DNA of 64,000 bases from positions 186,001 through 250,000 of the forward strand of contig JBJXHN010000005.1 of assembly GCA_046233135.1 (NCBI GenBank), written 5' to 3'. Position numbers and translations under genes: made by a program. This document shows positions 46,952 through 55,919 of this stretch, one piece after another. The notes beneath the pieces are model-generated. The model was not told where the DNA came from. It made no database searches and saw only the letters and a program-made list of their open reading frames with translations. Origin of the DNA: JBJXHN01 sp046233135 (GTDB lineage: Bacteria > Pseudomonadota > Alphaproteobacteria > Rhodospirillales > Rhodospirillaceae). Within the stretch, counting starts at the first letter, position 1; the number at the start of each line of letters is the position of its first letter.

Positions 46952-47323
46952 TTAAGGGTCCCGGCTGAGGCCCTTCTTCGCCAGTTCGTCCAGGTATTTC
47001 TGCCACAGGCTGTCGTAATCCCGGCCCAGCTCGTAGAGATAGGTCCAGGTATAGAGGCCGGAATCGTGCAGGTCGTCGAAGATGATCCGCACCGCGTAAT
47101 TGCCCACCGGCTCCAGTTCCATGATCCCCACGTGGCGGCGGCCGCCGACCGTCTTGCGTTCGGACGGGGAATGACCCTGGACCTCGGCCGAGGGGCTGAG
47201 CACGCGTAGATATTCCGCCGGCAGGTCGAAGACCGCCCCGTCGTCGAAGGTCACCCGCAGCAGCTTTTCCGCCTTTTTCAGGCGGACTTCCGTCGGCAGG
47301 GGAGCGGGCCGGGGCGCTGCCAC
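46952..47323 (-). CDS. DUF971 protein (GBBH-like N-terminal domain)
   Basis: The 123-residue protein is a stand-alone DUF971 domain. Recognisable parts are TEVRLKKAEKLLRVTFDDGA, FDLPAEYLRVLSPSAEVQGH and MELEPVGNYAVRIIFDDLHD, then GLYTWTYLYELG. In eukaryotic relatives this fold precedes gamma-butyrobetaine hydroxylase; alone in bacteria it is linked to Fe-S or Mrp-type functions, without firm proof. It starts at GTG 47323, five bases after the Trm112-like gene, and is convergent with clpP. Confidence 0.88.
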   Translation of the reverse strand: MAAPRPAPLPTEVRLKKAEKLLRVTFDDGAVFDLPAEYLRVLSPSAEVQGHSPSERKTVGGRRHVGIMELEPVGNYAVRIIFDDLHDSGLYTWTYLYELGRDYDSLWQKYLDELAKKGLSRDP

Positions 47324-47328
47324 CGGCC

Positions 47329-47520
47329 CTATCCCTCTTCCAGCTTGCGAGCTTCTTCCACCAGCATGATGGGGATGCCGTCACGGATGGGGAACGCCAG
47401 GCCGCCGATCTCGTCGATCAGCTCCTGCGCCTCGGCATCATAGCGCAGGGGGTTATGGGTACCCGGCGCCACCAGCAATTCCAGCAGCCGGGGATCGGTG
47501 GGACGGTCAGGGACGGTCAT
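47329..47520 (-). CDS. Trm112 family protein (UPF0434)
   Basis: The 63-residue protein matches UPF0434/Trm112: LLELLVAPGTHNPLRYD, then LAFPIRDGIPIMLVEEARKL. The zinc-site cysteines of longer members are missing, as in many bacterial copies where the usual C-P-x-C becomes APGTHNP. Eukaryotic Trm112 activates methyltransferases; the bacterial role is open. It lies between the LON-domain and DUF971 genes in one minus-strand run. Confidence 0.88.
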   Translation of the reverse strand: MTVPDRPTDPRLLELLVAPGTHNPLRYDAEAQELIDEIGGLAFPIRDGIPIMLVEEARKLEEG

Positions 47521-47581
47521 GGTCTCGTTCCTCCGAGAAAATCACAAACGAATATAAGGGTCATTACGAAACAGGAATACG

Positions 47582-48244
47582 TTACTGCCGGGTTCCGCCA
47601 CCGCTAATGCCGCCGTTCTGCGCCGCCCCGAAGGACAAAAGCGCAGACAGCATATCGGCCCGGTCCTGCAAGGTCTCCGCTTCCAGCAGCCCCTGCTTTT
47701 CCCGGGGCTCGAAGGGGCAGACCATCGACAGCGAGTTGACCAGAGCGGAATCGGGGATGCTGTCCAGGGTCTTCCAGTTAAAGGCCAGCCCCGCCTCTCC
47801 CGCCACCCGCTTCAGATGGGTGAACAAGGTTTCCCGATCCAGGCTCAGCTGTTTCGGTGGAGGATTGAGGTCATCGGCATAGGGGCCGTAGTCGGCCTTC
47901 ACCCGCCGATAGCCGTTTTCCAGCGGCAACTCCTCGCCGACCCGCAGACGGATCATACCGGTCAGGGTGATCAGCAGGCGGCCATCGTCGGTTTCCGAGA
48001 AGGTGGTGATCCGGCCCAGGCAGGCGACGGAATAGAGCGCCGGCGGATCGCTGTCGTCCCGCGGCTGCACCATGGCAATCACCCGCCCCTGGCCCAGGGC
48101 ATCCAGCGTCATGGCCAGGTAGCGGGGTTCGAAGATGTTCAGCGGCAGCTGCCCGCCCGGCAGCAACAGGGCGCCGGGCAGGGGAAACACCGGAACCGTG
48201 CGGGGCAGATCGGCATAGCGGGGCGTGAACAGACGCGCGCTCAT
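47582..48244 (-). CDS. LON N-terminal-domain protein (no protease domain)
   Basis: The 220-residue protein consists of the Lon substrate-binding domain: VFPLPGALLLPGGQLPLNIF followed by EPRYLAMTLDAL, then VACLGRITTFSETDDGRLLI. The AAA+ and protease domains are absent, as in many stand-alone alphaproteobacterial homologues. It is 24 bases downstream of the thioredoxin gene. A protein-binding or quality-control role is inferred. Confidence 0.9.
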   Translation of the reverse strand: MSARLFTPRYADLPRTVPVFPLPGALLLPGGQLPLNIFEPRYLAMTLDALGQGRVIAMVQPRDDSDPPALYSVACLGRITTFSETDDGRLLITLTGMIRLRVGEELPLENGYRRVKADYGPYADDLNPPPKQLSLDRETLFTHLKRVAGEAGLAFNWKTLDSIPDSALVNSLSMVCPFEPREKQGLLEAETLQDRADMLSALLSFGAAQNGGISGGGTRQ

Positions 48245-48268
48245 GCGGGACTCCCTTCCGCTACCCTG

Positions 48269-49213
48269 TTACGAAAACAGAATGGACGACAGCTTGCGGC
48301 GGCCGGCGACGGTGACCGGATGCACATGGCCCAGAGCTTCGAACAGCTTCAGCAGTTCCTTGCGGGCGCCATCGTCATTCCAGGTGCGGTCGCGCCTGAT
48401 GACCTCCAGCAGCTGATCCACCGCCTCTTCGGCGCGGTTGAGGCCGAACAGGGCCAGGGCCAGATCCACACGGGCCTGATGATCGGCGGGGTCGGCTTCC
48501 AGCCTGGCCTGAAGGGTGGTGATCTCGGCCGTATCCCCCGCCCGCTCGGCCAGTTCCAGCGAGGTCCGCAGGGCCTGGATATCCGCATGGCCGGTGATTT
48601 CCGGCGGCAGCTGGCCGAGGATGGCCTTGACCTCTTCGGCCCCGCCCAGCGCCACCTGGCACCGCAGCACCCCGGCGATGGCCTTGGGGTTGCCCTGATC
48701 CTGGGCCATGATCTGCTGATAGACGCCCAGCGCCGTTTCCGCATCACCGGCATCGAACAGGGCGGCGGCCTCGGCCAGGGCGTCTTCGATCGAATCCGCA
48801 GCGCCCCCGGTCAGCTTGTCGATGAAGCTTTTGATCTGGCTGTCGGACAGGGCGCCCATGAAGCCGTCGACGGGCTGGCCGCCCTTGAAGGCATAGACGG
48901 TGGGGATGGACTGGACGCGGAACTGAGCGGCCAGCTCCTGGTTTTCGTCCACGTTGATCTTGACCATGCGCACCGCACCGTTGCGCGCCTTGACGGCGCG
49001 TTCCAGGGCGGGGCCGAGGGTCTTGCAGGGGCCGCACCAGGGCGCCCAGAAATCTACGATAACCGGGGTGGTCTGGGACGTCTGAATGACGTCTTCCATG
49101 AACGTGTCGGTGGTCGTTTCCTTGATCAGCCCGCCCGCGCCTGCGGCCGCTCCGCCGGGAGCGGAGCCGGCGCTGCTGATAGGATTGCCGCTGCCGTCGA
49201 TGATCAGGGCCAT
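48269..49213 (-). CDS. thioredoxin-TPR fusion, CnoX/YbbN-like chaperedoxin
   Basis: The 314-residue protein starts at ATG 49213. Residues 30-135 form a thioredoxin domain with VDFWAPWCGPCKTLGP and the cis-Pro IPTVYAF. Residues 140-314 are TPR-like (AAALFDAGDAETALGVYQQI; ALALFGLNRAEEAVDQLLEV). The redox pair CGPC is retained, unlike E. coli CnoX (SxxC). It should protect client proteins from oxidative aggregation. It heads the run thioredoxin, LON-domain, Trm112, DUF971. Confidence 0.92.
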   Translation of the reverse strand: MALIIDGSGNPISSAGSAPGGAAAGAGGLIKETTTDTFMEDVIQTSQTTPVIVDFWAPWCGPCKTLGPALERAVKARNGAVRMVKINVDENQELAAQFRVQSIPTVYAFKGGQPVDGFMGALSDSQIKSFIDKLTGGAADSIEDALAEAAALFDAGDAETALGVYQQIMAQDQGNPKAIAGVLRCQVALGGAEEVKAILGQLPPEITGHADIQALRTSLELAERAGDTAEITTLQARLEADPADHQARVDLALALFGLNRAEEAVDQLLEVIRRDRTWNDDGARKELLKLFEALGHVHPVTVAGRRKLSSILFS

Positions 49214-49414
49214 GCCTGGGTCCTTCTGTCCTGCGCCGGGGGAACCATGGTCGGAAGGCGGCGCGCGCCCCCCGCACGCGAACCCCTCCGGTCCCATAGA
49301 TGACGGGAGAACCGCCCAGAGGCAAGGGGCGAAGCGCGAAAGCCCGGAAAATCAGGGGCTTCGACAGGCTCCGGGCAGGGGGTCAAAAAAATATAAAAAA
49401 CGACATCTGCGCCC

Positions 49415-49442
49415 TTGCAATCCAAAGCAGGATCCGTATTAT
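49415..49442 (+). promoter_or_regulatory. promoter of the tRNA-Gly genes
   Basis: TTGCAA (49415-49420) and TATTAT (49437-49442) are spaced by 16 bases. Transcription would start near 49449, about 55 bases before the first tRNA. A GC-rich pyrimidine stretch follows the -10. Just upstream, GGCTTCGACAGGCTC (from 49355) resembles a common alphaproteobacterial intergenic repeat. Confidence 0.6.
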
Positions 49443-49504
49443 CCGCCTCCTCTTCGGGACGCAACGGCTGCCGGCCGAAACGAAACGAGGAGGTTACCCA
49501 GGAT

Positions 49505-49579
49505 GCGGGTGTAGCTCAGGGGTAGAGCACAACCTTGCCAAGGTTGGGGTCGTGAGTTCGAATCTCATCACCCGCTCCA
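49505..49579 (+). tRNA. tRNA-Gly (GCC), copy 1
   Basis: The 75-base sequence folds as a tRNA. The acceptor arms are GCGGGTG and CACCCGC with discriminator T, and the CCA end is encoded. The D-arm is GCTCAGGGGTAGAGC, the anticodon loop is CTTGCCAAG with anticodon GCC, and the T-arm loop is TTCGAAT. Confidence 0.98.
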
Positions 49580-49580
49580 A

Positions 49581-49627
49581 TTCTTCCGATGGAAGAAACC
49601 GGCGCCCAAACGGGCGTCTTTGTTTTT
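49581..49627 (+). terminator. double hairpin and terminator after tRNA-Gly copy 1
   Basis: TTCTTCC (49581-49587) and GGAAGAA (49591-49597) form a perfect 7-base hairpin. CGCCC (49603-49607) and GGGCG (49612-49616) form a second one, followed by TCTTTGTTTTT. The second has terminator form, so transcription of copy 2 may need its own promoter or readthrough. Confidence 0.6.
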
Positions 49628-49671
49628 GCAGACCGCTTCCCGGCGCCCAACGCGGGGAAGCTACCCAGGAC

Positions 49672-49746
49672 GCGGGTGTAGCTCAGGGGTAGAGCACAAC
49701 CTTGCCAAGGTTGGGGTCGTGAGTTCGAATCTCATCACCCGCTCCA
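49672..49746 (+). tRNA. tRNA-Gly (GCC), copy 2
   Basis: This is base-for-base the same 75-base tRNA as copy 1, with encoded CCA. Both copies are preceded by nearly the same bases (ACCCAGGA, then T or C), which suggests a local tandem duplication that included some 5' flank. A GCTTCCC/GGGAAGC hairpin (49635-49661) lies between the copies. Confidence 0.98.
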
Positions 49747-49859
49747 AAATTCACTTCCATATACATTAAAGCATGTCCGGGGGCTCTTGGGAAATCCGAG
49801 ATCTCCCTTCGTTTGTTTTCGGTTCAAGTGCCGGAGGGACATGTCCCTCCGCACCTCTC

Positions 49860-51047
49860 CTATGCTTTATCACCCCGCTGCAAGGTGATCATCACCGCAC
49901 AGATCAGCAGCCCGGCGACGGAAAGCCCGACGCCGACCAGACCCGGCGCACGCGGTCCCAAACCGGCAGCAAGTGCCAGCCCCGCAAGCCAGGGTCCCAG
50001 GGCATTGGCAAAATTGAACGCGGCGTGGTTCATGGCGGCGGCGAGCGTCTGCGCCTGGCCCGCCACGTCCATCAGCCGCGTCTGAAGCGGGACGACCATG
50101 CCCCCGCCAATACCGATCAGGAACAGCGTCCCCGCCATCAGCATCCAATTGCCGACCGCAAAGGCATAGAGGCCGGCAGCCAGCCCCAGAAACGCCTGGA
50201 ACCCGCCGGCCGCAAGCAGCAGGCGTCCTCCGGACAGGCGACCGGCCAGCCAGTTGCCGAAGGTCCCGCCCAACCCGAACAGACAGAAAATCGCCGACAT
50301 CATCCACTCCGGACTGTCGGTCTCGGCGATCAGGGTCGCGCTGAAATAGGAGTAGACGGCGAACATCCCTCCGAAGCCGATCGCTCCCATGGACAGCGTC
50401 AGCAGCACGTCTCTGTTCTTCAGGGCGCCCAATTCTACCAGCGGGCTGGCCCCGGGGTGGGGGCCATCATTCGGAGCCGTCCGCCAGACCCGGAAGCTCG
50501 CCATGGCAGCGATCGCGGCAATGACGCAGAAGGCGACCCGCCAGCCCATATGCTGGCCGATCAGACTGATAACCGGCACACCGATGATATTGCCGATGGT
50601 CAACCCGATGATCACGTAACTCACCGCCTGGGCACGCCGTCCCTTCCCGGCAATATCTGCGGCAAACAGCATGGCGATCCCGAAATAGGCCCCATGGGGA
50701 AGCCCGGTCAGAAAACGCGCAATATCCAGCTGCATCATCGACCCGGCGACAGCCGTCAGGAAGTTGCCAACCGCATAGATCCCCATCAGGACAACCAGCA
50801 GCTTTTTCCGCGCGGTCTGTGCCCAAAGCGTCGCGATAAGCGGCGCGCCGACGACCACCCCCAAAGCGTAAGCGCTGACAGCGTATCCCGCGACGGGCTC
50901 CGTAACGCCGAACGTTCGCGCATAATAGGGCAGCATACTCATGGCCGCGAATTCGCTGCACCCAATCACGAATGTACCGGACGCAAGCCAGAAAATGATC
51001 GAGAAGAAAGTCCACCGGTCTTTGACCGGCTCCATGGAGGTGGGCAT
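49860..51047 (-). CDS. MFS transporter (DHA1-type drug or sugar efflux)
   Basis: The 395-residue protein has twelve hydrophobic segments. The N-terminal GTFVIGCSEFAAMSMLPYYA region and the motif A-like LIATLWAQTARKKLLVVLM place it in the AraJ/YdhP/NepI branch of DHA1 proton antiporters. Substrate is unknown. The start is ATG 51047; ATG 51035 is an alternative. Its 3' end faces the tRNA pair. No regulator gene is adjacent. Confidence 0.88.
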   Translation of the reverse strand: MPTSMEPVKDRWTFFSIIFWLASGTFVIGCSEFAAMSMLPYYARTFGVTEPVAGYAVSAYALGVVVGAPLIATLWAQTARKKLLVVLMGIYAVGNFLTAVAGSMMQLDIARFLTGLPHGAYFGIAMLFAADIAGKGRRAQAVSYVIIGLTIGNIIGVPVISLIGQHMGWRVAFCVIAAIAAMASFRVWRTAPNDGPHPGASPLVELGALKNRDVLLTLSMGAIGFGGMFAVYSYFSATLIAETDSPEWMMSAIFCLFGLGGTFGNWLAGRLSGGRLLLAAGGFQAFLGLAAGLYAFAVGNWMLMAGTLFLIGIGGGMVVPLQTRLMDVAGQAQTLAAAMNHAAFNFANALGPWLAGLALAAGLGPRAPGLVGVGLSVAGLLICAVMITLQRGDKA

Positions 51048-51467
51048 GGATATGTCCTATTGACTGGTGCTCTCTGTCAGCGATTAAAGCCTTGAGAGGA
51101 TTGTTCGTACTTTGGACGTACCTTCCCATTCCTATATTTTTATTTTTACATCCAGGTCCGCACAACCGTTCTCCTGCCTGAATGGCAAAGATGGGAGAAC
51201 GATGCGTGGGGCGGTGTGAAAATCACACATGATCTGGAGGACGTTCCTGTGATAAGGACTATCCGGCCACCTCATATAAGTCATTTTCATTCGAACGCGA
51301 GCGATAATTCAGTAACATCTCGCTTTTCAGAAATTTCGCATATACTTGATTGGTGAAAACGACAAAAGATGGACTTTGTAGCTTGGTTTTTGGTCCTGTC
51401 ATGAGTTGTCTTGGTGAAAGCCGTTAGCTTGCTTGGCCCATCCACGGCCTGACGTTCAGACAGCTGC
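51048..51467. other. gene-free AT-rich stretch of 420 bases
   Basis: No convincing gene lies here. CGTTCTCC (51167-51174) and GGAGAACG (51194-51201) form a perfect 8-base hairpin with TGCC/GGCA nested inside; it could serve as a bidirectional terminator between the AT-rich gene and the MFS promoter. Two related 12-base pieces (near 51392 and 51480) encode a repeated DRTKNQ on the minus strand, perhaps a decayed fragment. The rest shows nothing I recognise. Confidence 0.4.
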
Positions 51468-53174
51468 TCATCTTGATTTTTCGTCCGGTCGGCAATTGAC
51501 CTCATTGTCAGGCGTACATTTCCAAACGCTCAGATTCCCGATACGGTCAGACAATGTGTAACAGCCCAGGAAGGTGTTTTGTGTGATTTCCGAAAACAGA
51601 GGCTGATTTGTATAGAAATTCGACATTGACCAGGGGGAATCACCAGGAATGATCCAATAATTACGCGAGCATGACAAAAAGGAACGTGTCAATGTTTGGT
51701 CACTGATCTTCGCATTCTCAAGATCCATGTAGGCCCCCACATCCACAGTTAACTTGTGGTTTGAGGCAACTTGGTGTGGGTGGGTATTGATATACAGCCA
51801 GTAATCCTCGCTGGACCCTGCGCCGACTTCGGCATCAGGATAATTTTTCATCACGGATTCTATGCTTGTCAGAACATCAGGGGTTACGGAAACCTCTACA
51901 TACGCCTTATAGTATTGGACAGCCAAGCCGGGAACGAATGAGACCAAGGCTGCTGCTACGATGATTGAAAAGTAATTTTTTATAGCAAAATACTTTTCTG
52001 CCGTCCAATGACCATTTTGATCAGAAACCTGAACAGCGATAATGACCAGAATAAACATGGAAGGGATTAGAGGAAGAAAGTGATGAGTACCAGCTCCGTC
52101 TTTCGATGCAACAATAGCTAACGAAATCGCAGCAGTTATAAACGCCAATTGGCAGAAAATGACAACGGAACATTTATAACACCCCACCATGGATGAAATA
52201 CTTAATAAAATAACAATCAATGCTACTACAAAAGATATGTTTTGAACGAATAGAAATAATAGCAATTTGTGGGTGGATGCCAATATTATATAGTTTATAT
52301 ATCCTAGAACAACATCCAAGGCCCCCAAAAATGGTAGAAATAGCGCTAATAAAAATACGCCAAAAGCGGTCGCAATCCTAAGAGTGGTAGATATCCAGTT
52401 CAATTCAGATTTTATTTTAAGAAAAACATATACACCAGGGACCAGGAAATATACTGGAGCATGAAGTTTCAGACTTGCTGCCATACCTGCAATTACGCAT
52501 ATCAGCGGTAACGCGATAGACGGACGCAATACGATGCTAATATATATCGCCAGAGATCCCATCAAGAAAAGAAACGGCTCTGGTCGACTCCATATGAAGA
52601 AGGTACCGATAGGAAGAAACGCCAAAGCCACGACGAGCGTGAATAAACCCACCTTCCATCTGTCTTGCGGAAAGGACTTTCTGATAGTCGAAAAACAGAA
52701 ATATAATCCTACGAAGGCTGCCATGCAGCCTGGTATTTTTGTCGCGATAACATAAGATCGGTCGAAGTAGTCGCAGACTCCCTGATCGCACAAAAAATTT
52801 GCCAGTGAACCTATCTGAAACAAAAGCGGTCCATACAATATACCGTAGAGGTTCCCATCCGGGAGAGCAGGGTAAAGCGACTGCCCGTTGCTATACACAG
52901 ATGATATCGACGCTACGCTGGCCTCAACATGGTCAAAAAAACCATAGGATTTAAAATACGCAGCAAAAAATGAAAATAAAGTCAAGAACACTAACCATGA
53001 AAATACATTATGAACGTGAACGATTTTACTTTCGTTGATTATATTTTTTTGAATTTTAAACCCTTCAGGTCTATTAGCTAACAAATAAATTACCGACGCC
53101 GTAAGCACTACGACAAAAAACAAAGAATATTTGCTTTGAATCAATGTGCTGTAAAAAAGGCTATAGAAACTCAA
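51468..53174 (-). CDS. multi-pass membrane protein, GT-C (GT39/GT83-like) glycosyltransferase candidate
   Basis: The 568-residue protein starts at TTG 53174 with GGAGG five bases upstream. About eleven membrane helices fill residues 15-430, and a soluble periplasmic C-terminal domain follows. The first loop after helix 2 reads SYGFFDHVEASVASISSVYS; the acidic residue there is where GT-C enzymes place their catalytic Asp or Glu, and RSYVIATKIPGCMAAFV follows. This topology fits polyprenyl-phosphate sugar transferases. The gene is markedly AT-rich compared with every neighbour, a strong sign of recent transfer. Family membership is tentative. Confidence 0.62.
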   Translation of the reverse strand: MSFYSLFYSTLIQSKYSLFFVVVLTASVIYLLANRPEGFKIQKNIINESKIVHVHNVFSWLVFLTLFSFFAAYFKSYGFFDHVEASVASISSVYSNGQSLYPALPDGNLYGILYGPLLFQIGSLANFLCDQGVCDYFDRSYVIATKIPGCMAAFVGLYFCFSTIRKSFPQDRWKVGLFTLVVALAFLPIGTFFIWSRPEPFLFLMGSLAIYISIVLRPSIALPLICVIAGMAASLKLHAPVYFLVPGVYVFLKIKSELNWISTTLRIATAFGVFLLALFLPFLGALDVVLGYINYIILASTHKLLLFLFVQNISFVVALIVILLSISSMVGCYKCSVVIFCQLAFITAAISLAIVASKDGAGTHHFLPLIPSMFILVIIAVQVSDQNGHWTAEKYFAIKNYFSIIVAAALVSFVPGLAVQYYKAYVEVSVTPDVLTSIESVMKNYPDAEVGAGSSEDYWLYINTHPHQVASNHKLTVDVGAYMDLENAKISDQTLTRSFLSCSRNYWIIPGDSPWSMSNFYTNQPLFSEITQNTFLGCYTLSDRIGNLSVWKCTPDNEVNCRPDEKSR

Positions 53175-53507
53175 TTTTTCCTCCGATGTTTACGTCATAT
53201 CAAATTATGAAAATCAAAACTGCCTTCGATGCCACGATTCCGTCTCTGGCCTTAGTCTCCCGATTTTTAAAGAAACTTCCATCGATGGGCTATCAGCCGG
53301 GAATGCCTACTTGTTCCATAGGGAGGTCCGCCCTGACACACGCTATCTAAGCCTGATTTCTCTCCAAAAAGCCACTCATCGGTCCGGACTGCCCCGGACT
53401 TATCCTCTCGCGGCCCCTTTGGCGATCCATCCCAGACGAATGACCTTTCCGAAGATCCCTTTGAGGCTACAATACCCGCCTTCCCTTCCACCACTCCCGG
53501 CCCCCCC
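53175..53507. other. intergenic region of 333 bases between divergent genes
   Basis: The region carries the upstream sides of the AT-rich membrane protein gene and the LysR gene. Composition changes from AT-rich to GC-rich near 53290, which marks one edge of the putative transferred segment. CCGGACT occurs twice nine bases apart near 53384-53399. I find no gene, tRNA or clear promoter. Confidence 0.4.
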
Positions 53508-54416
53508 ATGGAAACCGCCTGGCTTGCCGATTTCATCGCTGTTCTTGAAGAACGGGGCTTCACCCGGGCTGCCGAACAGCGGGGAGTCAGTCAGTCCGCG
53601 TTCTCCCGGCGGATTCGCGCCCTGGAAGACTGGATCGGCACACCCCTTTTCGACCGGGGGACCCACGCGATCCGCCCCACAGCCGCCGGGGAACGCTTCG
53701 CCGAAACCGCCCGGACGGTCCTCGCGGCGTTGGAGAGCGGGCGACAGGAAACGCGGATCGCCGCCGAGGCCGAGGTCGAAACCTTGCGCTTTGCCGCCAC
53801 CCATGCCCTGGCCTTGACCTTCTTTCCCGAATGGCTGCGCGGGCTGGAGGCCAAGGATCCCCTGTCCGTGCCCGTGCAGCTGACCGCCGACACCATGGCC
53901 GCCTGCGAGCGGCTGATGGGCGAAGGGCGGGTGCAGTTCCTGCTCTGCCACGATCATCCCGCAGCGACCCTGGCGCTCGATCCCCGGACAACCCTTGCGT
54001 TCCGGCTGGGTGAAGACCGTCTGGTGCCGGTCGTCGCGCCATCCTTCCACGACACCGCAATGGCCGAAGAGGCGGTGCCCGCTCTCGCCTATGCCCCGGA
54101 GTCGGGGATGGGGCGGATTCTTGCCGCCGTCTGGGCCGCCGAAGGTCGGCGCCCTCCGGGACGGGTGGCCTTTTCCTCCCACCTTGCCACCAGCCTTGCT
54201 GCCATGGCCCGGGACGGGCGGGGGCTCGTCTGGTCGCCCCTCAGCCTGGTGGCCGGGGATCTCGCCGACGGTCGGCTGATCCGCTGGGACGATCCCGCTG
54301 GCTGCGCAGATCGCTCCGTTCCTATCGATATCCTGCTGGTGCGCCCAAAGGCCCGCCAGACCCCGGCGGCCGAGGCCTTCTGGCGCCGCCTCGGGTCCAT
54401 TACGACTCCGGACTGA
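53508..54416 (+). CDS. LysR-family transcriptional regulator
   Basis: The 302-residue protein starts at ATG 53508 (METAWLADFIAVLEERGFTR). The helix-turn-helix lies at residues 18-45 (AAEQRGVSQSAFSRRIRALE), and the effector domain starts near 90 (TLRFAATHALALTFFPEWLR). The RGVSQSAFSRRIRALEDWIG pattern is the HypT/YjiE-like subgroup, whose E. coli member responds to hypochlorite; that likeness is suggestive only. It overlaps the convergent hydrolase gene by 17 bases. Confidence 0.88.
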   Translation: METAWLADFIAVLEERGFTRAAEQRGVSQSAFSRRIRALEDWIGTPLFDRGTHAIRPTAAGERFAETARTVLAALESGRQETRIAAEAEVETLRFAATHALALTFFPEWLRGLEAKDPLSVPVQLTADTMAACERLMGEGRVQFLLCHDHPAATLALDPRTTLAFRLGEDRLVPVVAPSFHDTAMAEEAVPALAYAPESGMGRILAAVWAAEGRRPPGRVAFSSHLATSLAAMARDGRGLVWSPLSLVAGDLADGRLIRWDDPAGCADRSVPIDILLVRPKARQTPAAEAFWRRLGSITTPD

Positions 54417-55323
54417 GCAGAAAGGCTTCCAGCGCGTCCGCTGTTTCCTCCGGCCGCTCCTCTTGCAGCGTATGGCCGCAGTCCAGCACCCGACCCCGCA
54501 CATCCGTTGCCCGCTCCCGCCAAATCTCCAGCACGTCATAGAGCGCCCCCACCGTCCCCTTCGCCCCCCACAGGGCCAGCAGAGGGGCCGTGACCAGGCG
54601 GCCGGCAGCCACGTCGGCGCGATCATGGTCCAGATCGATGGAGGCCGCCGCCCGGTAATCCTCGCAAATGGCATGGCGTGTCGCGGGATCGCTGTAGCAG
54701 CGCAGATATTCGGCGAAGGCCTCAGGCTCCGTCGTATCCGGGGTCTTGCTCTGGCCGTCGATATGGCGGCGCAGGAAATAGGCCGGATCGCCACCGATCA
54801 ACCGTTCCGGAAGCGGTTCCGGCTGGATCAGGAAAAACCACCAGAAATACCGGGTGGCGAAGGCCTGATCCGTGCGCTCGTACATGGTCAGGGTCGGGGC
54901 GATATCCAGCACGGCCAGCCGCTCCACCGCGCCGGGGTGATCCAGCGCCATGCGATGAGCCACCCGGCCGCCCCGGTCGTGGCCGACCACGGCAAAGCGC
55001 GCATGGCCGAGCAGGGCCATCAACGCCACCTGATCCCCCGCCATCGCCCGCTTGGCATAGGGCGCGTGGTCCGGCGTGCCAGGGGGCTTGGCGCTATCGC
55101 CGTAACCCCGCAGGTCCGCAGCCACCACGCTAAAGCGCTGCGCCAGACGGGGAGCGATCTTGCGCCAGGTCACATGGGTCTGGGGATGGCCGTGGAGCAG
55201 CAACAGCGGCGGACCTGCCCCCCCGACGGCCGCCCGCAGGGTCAGGCCGTCGTCCAGGGTCGCATCGATCACATCGAACCCCGGCAGGAACGGCGAGGGG
55301 CCGAGGGACGTCATGGCAGCCAT
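54400..55323 (-). CDS. alpha/beta hydrolase, haloacetate dehalogenase-like
   Basis: The 307-residue protein starts at ATG 55323 behind GGGAGG. The nucleophile is Asp, not Ser, in VVGHDRGGRVAHRMALDHPG. The two arginines spaced DRxxR are the carboxylate-binding pair of fluoroacetate dehalogenases. The oxyanion motif is LLHGHPQTHVTW and the catalytic His lies in CGHTLQEERPEE. The start overlaps the leuD stop by 13 bases, so it is the third gene of a leuC-leuD operon. It may hydrolyse a haloacid or another small 2-substituted acid; an epoxide hydrolase is the main alternative. Confidence 0.85.
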   Translation of the reverse strand: MAAMTSLGPSPFLPGFDVIDATLDDGLTLRAAVGGAGPPLLLLHGHPQTHVTWRKIAPRLAQRFSVVAADLRGYGDSAKPPGTPDHAPYAKRAMAGDQVALMALLGHARFAVVGHDRGGRVAHRMALDHPGAVERLAVLDIAPTLTMYERTDQAFATRYFWWFFLIQPEPLPERLIGGDPAYFLRRHIDGQSKTPDTTEPEAFAEYLRCYSDPATRHAICEDYRAAASIDLDHDRADVAAGRLVTAPLLALWGAKGTVGALYDVLEIWRERATDVRGRVLDCGHTLQEERPEETADALEAFLLSPES

Positions 55324-55919
55324 GGATGGGCCTCCCGATAGCTGGTTTCGAAGGCATGGAGCAACGCCGATTCGGCCAGGGTGGCACCGATCGCGTCCAG
55401 ACCGCGCAACAGGACCTCCCGCCGCTCCGGCTCGATCTCGAAGCGGATGGCGGGGCCGGTGGCCGGGCGGATCTCCTGCCCCTCCAGATCCACGGTCAAG
55501 GTTGCCTTCGCCGGATCGCTGCACCCTTCGAGCAGAGTACGATGGCCGGCGGCGTCCAGGATCAGGGCAAGCATGCCGTTGCGGGCGCAGTTATCGAAGA
55601 AGATGCCGGCGAAGCTGGTGCCGATCACCGCGCGGATGCCCCGCTGCATCAGACCCCAGACCGCGTGCTCCCGGCTGGAGCCGCAGCCGAAGTTGGGGCC
55701 GACCACCAGGAACCGCGCCTGATTCCAAGGCGGGCGGTTGAGGATGAATGCCGGATCCGGCGCTCCGGCCGCATCCAGGCGCAGGCCGTGAAACACCCCC
55801 TCGGCAAGCCCGGCGCGGTCGATGCCTTTCAGGAACTGCTTGGGCATGATCACATCTGTATCCACATTGGCCGCCGGAAAGGGCGCAGCCACCCCGGTTT
55901 CGCAAGTGAAGGGGGTCAT
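55311..55919 (-). CDS. leuD: 3-isopropylmalate dehydratase small subunit LeuD
   Basis: The 202-residue protein starts at ATG 55919, overlapping leuC by four bases. It has VDTDVIMPKQFLKGIDRAGL, FLVVGPNFGCGSSREHAVWG and IGTSFAGIFFDNCARNGML, all standard for LeuD swivelling domains. It pairs with LeuC to isomerise isopropylmalate. No leuB lies nearby, so a related dehydratase such as citraconate or dimethylmalate hydratase remains possible. Confidence 0.92.
   Translation of the reverse strand: MTPFTCETGVAAPFPAANVDTDVIMPKQFLKGIDRAGLAEGVFHGLRLDAAGAPDPAFILNRPPWNQARFLVVGPNFGCGSSREHAVWGLMQRGIRAVIGTSFAGIFFDNCARNGMLALILDAAGHRTLLEGCSDPAKATLTVDLEGQEIRPATGPAIRFEIEPERREVLLRGLDAIGATLAESALLHAFETSYREAHPWLP

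Noticed and set aside
51287..51505. 72-codon minus-strand frame after the AT-rich membrane gene
   Set aside because: It overlaps the real gene in another frame, has no ribosome binding site and no family.
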